Assembly: GCA_030680855.1 (NCBI GenBank)
Contig: JAUXUN010000036.1
Location: forward strand, 1-64,000
DNA length: 64,000 bases
Direction of reading: 5' to 3'
From: Aestuariivirga sp.
GTDB taxonomy: Bacteria > Pseudomonadota > Alphaproteobacteria > Rhizobiales > Aestuariivirgaceae
Of the stretch, positions 57,184-64,000 are shown piece after piece. Below the pieces are notes generated by a model. The model did no database searches, was not told the origin of the DNA, and saw only the letters and a list, made by a program, of their open reading frames with translations. Each line of letters opens with the position of its first letter. The stretch's first letter is position 1. A program made the position numbers and the translations under genes.

Positions 57184-58122
57184 TTGGGGAGATCTGAACA
57201 AAGTTACGGCACGGGCGTATTCTTTGTGTTTCTTGCCACCATTGGATGGAGTCTTTCAGGGGTTTTTGTCCGCATCATGCCGGGGCTCGACGGCTGGCAG
57301 CTCAATTGCTGGCGCGGTTACTGGCTGGCCGTTTCCCTCATGGTTTATCTCGTTGCGGTCTATGGCCGCGGGGCCTTGCAGAAATTTGCCGACATTCCAA
57401 GCGTGGCTTTATTCGCGTCGGCCCTTTTCTTTGCGTTGGGATCAACGCTGTACGTATCTTCCCTGACGATGGTCAGCACCGCCACGGTTTCAGTCATCGG
57501 CGCCACTTCACCCTTGTTTGCGGCACTCCTCAGCCCCTGGGTGACCGGCGAAAAACCCGGCTTTGAAGCGTGGGTTGCAGCGACGCTGGCGCTTCTCGGG
57601 GTCGGCGTAATTGCCTGGGATGGGCTTGAGGCTGGCCGTTCGACATTGGGGCTGTTTCTCTCTATCTGCGTTCCCATGGCCTTTGCCGGGCAAACCCTGG
57701 CGCTGCGCAGATACCGCAATGTAGACATGGTGCCGTCAATTTGCCTTGGCGGCATCATGTCGTTTTTCATTGCGGGATTTATGGGGTTTACGGCGGGGCA
57801 TGCGGGCGGTGGTTTCGATGTGGGCTTGCGGGAAATTCTCCTGCTGGCGGCCATGGCCACGCTTCAACTCGCCATTCCCCTGGTTTTTTATATCAAGGGG
57901 GCCCATTCGGTTCCAGCGGTGACGCTTACCCTCATCGCCATGCTGGATGCGGTCATAAATCCGCTGTGGTCGTGGATTTTCGTGGGCGAGCAACCGGGAG
58001 AAGCCGCTTTCTGGGGCGGCGGCATTATTGTGGGTGCCGTCCTGATCAGTGTTTTCGGGCGGAAATTTTACAATTCAAGAGCCACTGCGGCTGACCTCAA
58101 CGCCATCGAAAAACCGGCTTGA
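57184..58122 (+). CDS. DMT-family (EamA) transporter
   Basis: A 312-residue membrane protein with ten hydrophobic segments in two EamA repeats. Example blocks are FLATIGWSLSGVFVRIMPGLDGWQLNCWRGYWLA and SVPAVTLTLIAMLDAVINPLWSWIFVGEQPGEAAFWGGGIIVGA. The start is TTG at 57184, preceded by GAGGG. The substrate is unknown. It follows the DMGDH-like gene by 77 bases and may export a related metabolite, which is only a guess. Confidence 0.87.
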   Translation: MGRSEQSYGTGVFFVFLATIGWSLSGVFVRIMPGLDGWQLNCWRGYWLAVSLMVYLVAVYGRGALQKFADIPSVALFASALFFALGSTLYVSSLTMVSTATVSVIGATSPLFAALLSPWVTGEKPGFEAWVAATLALLGVGVIAWDGLEAGRSTLGLFLSICVPMAFAGQTLALRRYRNVDMVPSICLGGIMSFFIAGFMGFTAGHAGGGFDVGLREILLLAAMATLQLAIPLVFYIKGAHSVPAVTLTLIAMLDAVINPLWSWIFVGEQPGEAAFWGGGIIVGAVLISVFGRKFYNSRATAADLNAIEKPA

Positions 58123-58138
58123 TCGCATTTATTGAGAG

Positions 58139-58861
58139 TCAGGCGGCCGCTTCCTGCCGGTGCGCGGCGGCCAGATCGGCCATGCTGTTAAAGCGGAAAT
58201 CATATTTTGGTGTCGTGCCCGGATTCATCGTCGCGCCAAAGCCCTGTTGATTATGGCGCCGGTATATCCAGCAGGAAGCCAGCCCGTGCTTGTTGGCAGG
58301 GGCATGGTCGTGGAACAGGCTTTCAGCCGTATGAAGAATTTCTGACTTTGCAATGCCAAGGCTTTGCAGCTTGGCGATCATGTAATCGAAATTGCGGTCG
58401 CTCGGCTTGTAGGAGCCCACGTCCTGGGCGGTATAGACCGCATCAAAAACGACCTGCAGTCGATGGTTGCTAAAGGCGAAACTGGCGTTGTCAACGTTCG
58501 ACAGGATGACCAGTTTGTAATGCTTCTTGAGGTAGCCCAGCGCTTCGATGGAATCCGGAAAGGCTGGCCAATCCTTCACCGCGTTGCCATATTTTTGGCA
58601 TTCGTCATGGGACGCGGCGAGCCCCCATTCTTCGGCGAGGCGCTTGTACACCACGGCGAGAAGCTCGCTGTATTTCATGGCCGGGGTATAGGTTTGCTGC
58701 AAAGATTCATGGCGCGCATGGGCTTCGAGAATACCGTCGCGCGGAAGCACCCTCTTCATCCGCGAGGTCAGCGGCTTGAGCGCTTCGATCATGCCGCTTT
58801 CCCAATCGATCAACGTTCCATAGCAGTCGAACGTGAGGGCCTTGAAGTCGCTGAGCTTCAT
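58139..58861 (-). CDS. Haloacid dehalogenase type II family hydrolase
   Basis: A 240-residue HAD-type hydrolase of the 2-haloacid dehalogenase group. Motif I is TFDCYGTLIDWESG (nucleophile aspartate), motif II KLVILSNVDN, motif III contains YKPSDRNFDYMI (lysine), and motif IV ILHTAESLFHDHAPANKHGLASCWIYR. The classic SNG of dehalogenases is replaced by SNVDN, so a true dehalogenase function is unsure. It is followed by gloB on the same strand. Confidence 0.88.
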   Translation of the reverse strand: MKLSDFKALTFDCYGTLIDWESGMIEALKPLTSRMKRVLPRDGILEAHARHESLQQTYTPAMKYSELLAVVYKRLAEEWGLAASHDECQKYGNAVKDWPAFPDSIEALGYLKKHYKLVILSNVDNASFAFSNHRLQVVFDAVYTAQDVGSYKPSDRNFDYMIAKLQSLGIAKSEILHTAESLFHDHAPANKHGLASCWIYRRHNQQGFGATMNPGTTPKYDFRFNSMADLAAAHRQEAAA

Positions 58862-58872
58862 GTTCGGGAGCT

Positions 58873-59646
58873 CTACTTGAAACTGTTTTTCTGGTGGCGA
58901 AGCTCGGCGAAAACCTCGGCGTCCGTGGCGGTTTCCATCTTGAGATGACGGCGGATCTCGGGGCTGCCGCAGCGCATGAAGGGATTGGTCCTCAGCTCGT
59001 CGCCTATGGTCGAAGGGCAGGTCATTTCATTTTTGGCACGCTGGGCCGCTACAACAATGGAGCGCTGCTGCAGGTCGCGGTTTGCCGGTTCGACGGAAAG
59101 CGCAAAACGGCAGTTGGCCTCCGTATATTCATGGCCGAAATAGACATAGGTGACGGGAGGCAGGGTGCGGAACTGATTTACGGAATGCCACATGTCCTCC
59201 ATGGTTCCTTCGTTAACGCGGCCGCAGCCCATGGCAAAAATCGTGTCACCGGCAAAGAGCGAGTATTCCGATGGAATATGAAAAGCGACGTGGCCCTTCG
59301 TGTGGCCCGGGCAATCAAAGACCTTCACATCGCGGCCGGCCCAGCTGAATGTGTCGCCGCCTTTGACGGTGGTATCGATGCCCGGAATCTTTTCAGCCTC
59401 GTTCTTCGGCCCGATGATCTTGCAGCCGAATAGCTCCTTGAGCCTTAGGTTTCCAGCAACATGGTCCTCGTGGTTGTGGGTGGTGAAGATATGGGTGAGT
59501 TGCCTGCCAAATTTCCTTAGTTCCGCCTCTACCGCGCCGGCATCGGGCGCGTCAATGGAGGCGGTGGCCCCGGTTTCGGAATCATGAATGATGACGCCAT
59601 AGTTGTCGGAGCGGCAGATGAATTGTCGCATATCGAGGTGGGACAT
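58873..59646 (-). CDS. gloB: Hydroxyacylglutathione hydrolase (glyoxalase II)
   Basis: GloB hydrolyses S-D-lactoylglutathione to D-lactate and glutathione in methylglyoxal detoxification. The metallo-beta-lactamase fold has FTTHNHEDHVAGN (THxHxDH metal motif), CPGHTKGHVAFH, FAGDTIFAMGCGR, and YFGHEYTEANCRFA. The C-terminal extension with glutathione-contact residues is present. I start at ATG 59646 (257 residues). It is divergent from the methyltransferase gene, a conserved pair in alphaproteobacteria. Confidence 0.93.
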   Translation of the reverse strand: MSHLDMRQFICRSDNYGVIIHDSETGATASIDAPDAGAVEAELRKFGRQLTHIFTTHNHEDHVAGNLRLKELFGCKIIGPKNEAEKIPGIDTTVKGGDTFSWAGRDVKVFDCPGHTKGHVAFHIPSEYSLFAGDTIFAMGCGRVNEGTMEDMWHSVNQFRTLPPVTYVYFGHEYTEANCRFALSVEPANRDLQQRSIVVAAQRAKNEMTCPSTIGDELRTNPFMRCGSPEIRRHLKMETATDAEVFAELRHQKNSFK

Positions 59647-59713
59647 ATGATTTGCTAACCTTGTTTTTCTTCCTTGATGACCCATTCGGCGTTAAACGCT
59701 AAAACCTGCCAAT

Positions 59714-60451
59714 ATGGATGTTGTTGAACTGCGTGAGTTCTACGCGAGTCCTTTGGGAAATGCTACTCGCCGCCTGCTCGCCGCCAAGCTGAAGCCGCGG
59801 CTGGGTTCGATGAACGATGCCTGCGTCATGGGCATGGGGTTTGCCACGCCCTATCTCGACGATTTACCTTCCGAAGCCAAACGCACCATTGCCTTCATGA
59901 TGGCCCGCCAGGGGGTCATTCACTGGCCGCGGGAAGGTGCTGTGCAATCGGCCCTGGTTGATGAATTTGACCTGCCGCTGCTTGAAAGCACGGTGGATCT
60001 GGCCCTTGTGGTTCACGGGCTGGAACTGACGGACAGCCCCATCGAGATGCTCCAGGAGGTCTGGCGGGTGATGGCGCCGCAGGGCCGGCTGGTTCTGGTG
60101 GTGCCAAACCGCCGGGGGCTGTGGGCCGCCTTCGATACATCGCCCTTTGGCTATGGCCAGCCGTTTTCGCGCACCCAGCTTGCGGGCCTGCTCAAGGAGG
60201 CGCAATTTTCGGTGGTTTCCTGGTCCCATGCCCTGCAAATGCCGCCGACAAAAAGAGGGTTTGTCCATTCAGGGGCCAGCGCCATTGAACGGGTCGGCGA
60301 CTGGGTGACCTCGCGGTTCTCAGGCGTCATTATCGTCGAGGCTGTGAAGCAGGTTTATGCTTTTTCTTCGGGGAAAAGGGTCAGGCGCCTGATGCTCCGC
60401 TTCAAGCCGGCGCTGCTGCCCTCGCCCGCCCGCTTCGACGGCGGGCAATAA
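59714..60451 (+). CDS. Class I SAM-dependent methyltransferase
   Basis: A 245-residue methyltransferase-like protein. The nucleotide loop reads VMGMGFATPYLDDL (GxGxA, a weak form of the GxGxG motif), and the later LALVVHGLELTDSPIEMLQEVWRVMAPQGRLVLVVPNRRGLWA fits the methyltransferase_11 pattern. The C-terminal part is less typical and carries basic residues. The substrate is unknown. It is divergent from gloB with 67 bases between the starts. Confidence 0.85.
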   Translation: MDVVELREFYASPLGNATRRLLAAKLKPRLGSMNDACVMGMGFATPYLDDLPSEAKRTIAFMMARQGVIHWPREGAVQSALVDEFDLPLLESTVDLALVVHGLELTDSPIEMLQEVWRVMAPQGRLVLVVPNRRGLWAAFDTSPFGYGQPFSRTQLAGLLKEAQFSVVSWSHALQMPPTKRGFVHSGASAIERVGDWVTSRFSGVIIVEAVKQVYAFSSGKRVRRLMLRFKPALLPSPARFDGGQ

Positions 60452-60550
60452 CGGGAAGCCTTTGCTTTTGTTACGGCTCCCAGTATGAAGGTCCAATCCT
60501 GTTGGAGCGGCGCCAGTAGGGCTGCCGGAGTACGATAGAGATTGAAGACC

Positions 60551-61348
60551 ATGAGTGAACCAGCTGGATCAGACCTTGAGCTTGAAGACATCCGCCGTGA
60601 AATGGATGCCATTGATGACGGCCTCGTAAACCTGCTTGAACGGCGCTTTGCGGCCACCGAACATGTGCGGGCCATCAAGTCAAAAAATGGCGGCCTCGGC
60701 GGTTCGGCCTTCCGGCCGGCGCGCGAAGCCGCCATCCTGCGCCGGCTCCTGTCGCGGCCCGGAAGCCTTGTGCCGCCGGAACTTCTGGTGCGTCTTTGGC
60801 GAAACATCCTGGCGCGCTCGGCCCAAAACCAGGCGGACATTACAGTTCACATCAGCAAGAAGCTCAATGCCTCAATGGGTTTGAGGCTGCGCATCCGGGA
60901 TTATTTCGGCACCCTTCCGGTGGAAGAATACCGCGATGAAGCCCAGGCCCTGATGCAGGTCAATGCGAGCCCGGGCGACATCTGCATTGTTGAAACGGAA
61001 TCGCCCTGGGTTGAAGCCTTTGTCGAGGGCAAGGGTGGCCAGGCGAAGGTGGTTGCATGCCTGCCGTTCCTGCGGGACGACACGGTGCCCAAGCTTCTGG
61101 TGTTCGGGCACGCGCCATCTGAGCCCACGGGAGATGATGAAACCCTGATTATAAGTGACGGCAAACTGCCACGGGATTTTTCGCCGGCACCACTCTGGCA
61201 GATCAAGCTTGGGCAACGGCGGGTGTCCTGCCTGCCGGGCTTCCTGTCAGACCACGAGAGCCCGCTGGTGGGCCTCAACCGTTCCAATGCACTGCTCGGC
61301 CTGAAAGTGGCCGGGCGCTATCCTTCGCCCTTTGAGATCAAATCATGA
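60551..61348 (+). CDS. Chorismate mutase (AroQ) with C-terminal extension
   Basis: A 265-residue protein. The N-terminal AroQ domain (about 8-95) shows [35 protein letters not shown], with the usual arginines and lysine of the active site. The C-terminal 170 residues do not look like prephenate dehydratase motifs that I recognise (no clear TRF or ESRP), though this combination is common in alphaproteobacteria. It feeds prephenate to tyrC, and hisC starts within its stop. An ATG at 60551 is better than the TTG at 60542. Confidence 0.87.
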   Translation: MSEPAGSDLELEDIRREMDAIDDGLVNLLERRFAATEHVRAIKSKNGGLGGSAFRPAREAAILRRLLSRPGSLVPPELLVRLWRNILARSAQNQADITVHISKKLNASMGLRLRIRDYFGTLPVEEYRDEAQALMQVNASPGDICIVETESPWVEAFVEGKGGQAKVVACLPFLRDDTVPKLLVFGHAPSEPTGDDETLIISDGKLPRDFSPAPLWQIKLGQRRVSCLPGFLSDHESPLVGLNRSNALLGLKVAGRYPSPFEIKS

Positions 61349-62448
61349 GTCTGAAGTCAGAAGCCATTCACCCGCTTCCCAAGGCGGGCATTCTAGATAT
61401 TTCGCTCTATGTGCCGGGCAAAAGTGCCGCCAGGGGTGCCAAGATTTACAAGCTCTCCTCCAACGAGTCACCGTTTGGCGCCTCGCCGCAAGCCGTGGCG
61501 GCCTATGCGTCGAAGGGCAATTTGCTTGCGCTTTACCCCGATGGTTCGGCCACGGAATTGCGTGAGGCGATTGCCGCACGCTATGGATTAAATGCGGGAT
61601 CAATTGTTTGCGGCGCGGGTTCGGACGAGTTGCTGCAGCTCCTGGCGCATGCCTATCTGGCCCCCGGTGATGAGGCGGTTTACTCGCAGTATGGATTTCT
61701 GGTTTATCCCATCGCCATCGCGTCCAATGGCGCCAAGGCCGTTGTTGCGCCGGAAGTCAATCACAGCACCAGTGTTGATGACATGCTGAAATGCGTGAAT
61801 GCCCAGACCAAGATGGTGTTTCTTGCCAATCCAAATAATCCCACCGGCACTTACCTGCCCTTCAACGAAGTGAAGCGCCTGCATGCGGGGCTGCCGAAAA
61901 CCACCTTGCTGGTTCTCGATGCGGCCTATGCGGAATATGTCAGGCGCAATGATTATGAGTCAGGCCTCGAGCTTGTGGCAACCTCTGACAATGTGGTGAT
62001 GACGCGCACCTTCTCGAAAATCTATGGCCTGGCGGGGCTTCGGCTGGGCTGGGCCTATTGCCCGGCCCATGTGGCCGATGTGCTGAACCGCATTCGCGGG
62101 CCGTTCAATGTGAGCGCGGCGGCGATGGCTGCGGGTGTTGCCGCCATTGGCGATCAGAAATTTATTGAAACCGCGATTGCGCATAATGAGAAGTGGCTTG
62201 GCCTGCTCACGGAGCAATTGCAGGCGCTGGGTTTGAAAGTCACACCGAGCGTGGGAAATTTCCTGCTTATTCATTTTGCTTCCAGCGGAAACAGGACAGC
62301 GCCGATGGCGGACGCTTGGTTGAATGAGCACGGGATCATTCTGCGGCGGATGGAGGCTTACGGCCTGCCGCAATGCCTGCGCATGACCATCGGCGATGAA
62401 GAGGCCAACCGCGCCGTCGTCTCGGCCCTGGCGGATTTCCTGAAATGA
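61345..62448 (+). CDS. hisC: Histidinol-phosphate / aromatic aminotransferase
   Basis: A 367-residue class II PLP aminotransferase. It shows [14 protein letters not shown] near the N-terminus, [22 protein letters not shown], the PLP lysine in [17 protein letters not shown], and the C-terminal GNFLLIHF. In this operon between chorismate mutase and tyrC it probably works in both histidine and aromatic amino-acid synthesis. Overlaps of four bases exist on both sides. Confidence 0.93.
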   Translation: MSLKSEAIHPLPKAGILDISLYVPGKSAARGAKIYKLSSNESPFGASPQAVAAYASKGNLLALYPDGSATELREAIAARYGLNAGSIVCGAGSDELLQLLAHAYLAPGDEAVYSQYGFLVYPIAIASNGAKAVVAPEVNHSTSVDDMLKCVNAQTKMVFLANPNNPTGTYLPFNEVKRLHAGLPKTTLLVLDAAYAEYVRRNDYESGLELVATSDNVVMTRTFSKIYGLAGLRLGWAYCPAHVADVLNRIRGPFNVSAAAMAAGVAAIGDQKFIETAIAHNEKWLGLLTEQLQALGLKVTPSVGNFLLIHFASSGNRTAPMADAWLNEHGIILRRMEAYGLPQCLRMTIGDEEANRAVVSALADFLK

Positions 62449-63365
62449 GTGTGCAGTTTGAACGCGTGGCGCTCATCGGCATAGGCCTCATCGGCTCGTC
62501 GCTGGCCCATGTCATGCGGCGCGAAAAAATCGCCACGCATATTACGGGTTATGCAAGGAGTGAGGAGACGCGGAAGACCGCCGTGCAGCTCGGTTTGGTT
62601 GACAGCATTCATTCCACCGCGGCTTCGGCGGTTAAAGATGCCGATCTGGTTATCTTGTGCGTGCCTGTCGGCGCCTGCGCGGCCATTGCAATGGAAATTG
62701 GCGGAGCGCTGAAGCCGGGCTGCATCGTCACGGATGTGGGTTCGGTCAAGGCCGCCGTGGTGCGCGATGTGGCGCCGCATTTGCCGGCGGGGGTTCACTT
62801 CGTGCCCGGCCATCCCATTGCCGGCACGGAGCAATCGGGCCCGGCCTCCGGCTTTGCCGACCTGTTCCTCAAGCGCTGGTGCATCCTCACGCCGCTTCCC
62901 GGCGGGGATGCCTCGGCCGTCACGCGGCTTGAAAAATTCTGGCATTCCTGCGGCTCCGAAGTGGAACTGATGACCCCGGAGCATCACGACCTTGTGCTGG
63001 CCATCACCAGTCATCTGCCGCATCTCATTGCCTATAACACGGTGGCCACGGCGGCCGACCTTGAAGAGGTGACGGATTCGGAAGTGATCAAGTATTCGGC
63101 CGGCGGCTTTCGCGATTTCACCCGCATTGCGGCGTCCGATCCCACCATGTGGCGCGACGTGTTTTTGAACAACCGCGAAGCGGTGCTGGAAATGCTGGGG
63201 CGGTTTTCGGAGGATCTGTCGGCGCTGCAGCGGGCCATCCGCTGGGGCGATGGTGAAGCCCTTTTCAATCTTTTCACGCGGGCCCGCGAAGTGCGGCGGA
63301 ATATTATTGCGGCGGGCCAGGAAACGGCGGCGCCGGACTTCGGCCGCGATCCCAAGCACCGCTAA
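62445..63365 (+). CDS. tyrC: Prephenate/cyclohexadienyl dehydrogenase
   Basis: A 306-residue enzyme that oxidises prephenate or arogenate with NAD(P), on the way to tyrosine. The Rossmann motif [16 protein letters not shown] is at residues 9-24, the catalytic block is [15 protein letters not shown], and the later [20 protein letters not shown] carries the substrate histidine. It is the last gene of the chorismate mutase-hisC-tyrC operon and overlaps the convergent DUF2125 gene by four bases. Confidence 0.92.
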   Translation: MSVQFERVALIGIGLIGSSLAHVMRREKIATHITGYARSEETRKTAVQLGLVDSIHSTAASAVKDADLVILCVPVGACAAIAMEIGGALKPGCIVTDVGSVKAAVVRDVAPHLPAGVHFVPGHPIAGTEQSGPASGFADLFLKRWCILTPLPGGDASAVTRLEKFWHSCGSEVELMTPEHHDLVLAITSHLPHLIAYNTVATAADLEEVTDSEVIKYSAGGFRDFTRIAASDPTMWRDVFLNNREAVLEMLGRFSEDLSALQRAIRWGDGEALFNLFTRAREVRRNIIAAGQETAAPDFGRDPKHR

Positions 63366-64000
63366 TAGAGCGGCGTGAGGTCTACGAGTTTGATCAATCC
63401 CCAGTAAAGCGCCCCTTCCCGTGCGACAAAGTCCGCTTTTGTGGTGTTTGTCTTGGGATCGCTGCCGGTCAGGGTGACGAGATTTTTTATCGCCGTACTG
63501 TCCTGTTCGTTCAAGGCAAGGAAGGGTTCAATTGATTTCATCAGCCCGTCGAGGTCATTGGTCTGGCTGGAGAGCTTGCCTGCCAGGCGGTGCTGGGCAT
63601 CGAGTGAGACAGTGCCTGTTGCCACGAAATCAACGGCGCCTTGCGAAATTTTAAGCCTGCTTATTTCGAGGGTTTGTCCGCTGGTGTGGCCGACGAGTTC
63701 GGCGCTTGAAACGGTGATGGGCGGATTGTCCGGCCGGATCACCGTGAGTTCTGTTGTGTCGGCGGCGAGATCCAGCCTGGTGTTTATTTTTACGGAGATC
63801 AGGGCCCGGTCATGGGTGACTGTTGTCCGGTCAATTGAGGTGGGGCCGTCGACGAGCACAATGACATGGAGAGGATTATAGGCTTGGGCAATGGCCAAAA
63901 TTTTCGTTGTCTGGATTTCAGTGTGGATGAAATGCAACGTTGCCGTTTCACACTGGAATTCAAAGCGGAAGGGAAAGCCGCCCCAGCTTTCGCGGGCACA
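63362..64000 (-). CDS. DUF2125 domain protein (partial)
   Basis: The C-terminal 212 residues of a gene that continues past the window edge. The visible part starts ARESWGGFPFRFEFQCETAT, typical of DUF2125, and contains long beta-strands (ITVSSAELVGHTSGQTLEISRLKISQGAVDFVATGTVSLDAQHRLAGKLSSQT). DUF2125 proteins are exported, with an N-terminal signal, and have no known function; their order next to tyrC is common in Rhizobiales. The signal lies outside the window. Confidence 0.87.
   Translation of the reverse strand, partial: CARESWGGFPFRFEFQCETATLHFIHTEIQTTKILAIAQAYNPLHVIVLVDGPTSIDRTTVTHDRALISVKINTRLDLAADTTELTVIRPDNPPITVSSAELVGHTSGQTLEISRLKISQGAVDFVATGTVSLDAQHRLAGKLSSQTNDLDGLMKSIEPFLALNEQDSTAIKNLVTLTGSDPKTNTTKADFVAREGALYWGLIKLVDLTPLY

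Noticed and set aside
62358-63359. 333-residue open frame on the minus strand
   Set aside because: Antisense to tyrC; protein is His/Arg-rich without motifs.

Overview
The window is a 64 kb piece of an alphaproteobacterial chromosome, most likely from the Hyphomicrobiales (Rhizobiales) or a close relative. Three things point there: the gene order maf / origin / hemE-hemJ-rho-mnmE-mnmG-rsmG-parA-parB with holA-lptE-leuS beside it; the order rsmB / heparinase-like / purH; and dispersed palindromic repeats of the kind common in rhizobial genomes (ends GCCCTCATCC and GGATGAGGGC). Nearly all genes are housekeeping genes in short, tightly overlapping operons.

Layout. 0.4-7.2 kb: leftward operons (xre-smr-mltA-tim44; dnaQ-coaE-aroE-maf) with rightward fxsA and secB between them. 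7.2-7.55 kb: a non-coding AT-rich stretch with four DnaA-box matches and a direct repeat, read here as the chromosomal origin. 7.55-18.1 kb: rightward hemE, hemJ, rho, mnmE, mnmG, rsmG, parA, parB (with a leftward DUF255 gene), and two parS-like sites, one of them inside rsmG. 18.1-22.3 kb: leftward holA, lptE, leuS. 22.4-31.1 kb: yggS, an L,D-transpeptidase-like gene, a response regulator, a cNMP-binding protein, xthA, lolA, ftsK, and a glnK-amtB operon with a sigma54-type promoter and a hairpin terminator. 31.3-46.7 kb: ubiH-like, DUF971, Trm112-like, LON-domain, thioredoxin-TPR and ProX-like genes, tRNA-Gly, an orphan permease, purH, heparinase-like, rsmB, htpX, sdhAF4-like, alkA-like, HNH, dsbB, YqaA-like, arfB, tRNA-Leu. 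46.8-53.1 kb: a D-Ala-D-Ala carboxypeptidase gene with an in-frame stop, an exporter, a CobW GTPase, an amidinohydrolase, tusA, and MOSC-mobA-mobB. 53.1-54.5 kb: a composite repeat interrupted by an IS110-family element. 54.6-64 kb: a DMGDH-like oxidoreductase, an exporter, a haloacid dehalogenase, gloB, a methyltransferase, a chorismate mutase-hisC-tyrC operon, and a partial DUF2125 gene.

The main result is the IS110 element at about 53270-54420. Its 177-nt left end folds as an IS110 bridge RNA, and all four guide segments can be read directly. The two target guides match the DNA on each side of the insertion, and the two donor guides match the element's own right and left ends, in the order and strand polarity known for IS621. 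Also notable are the origin/parS/parAB block and the nonsense codon in the carboxypeptidase gene.
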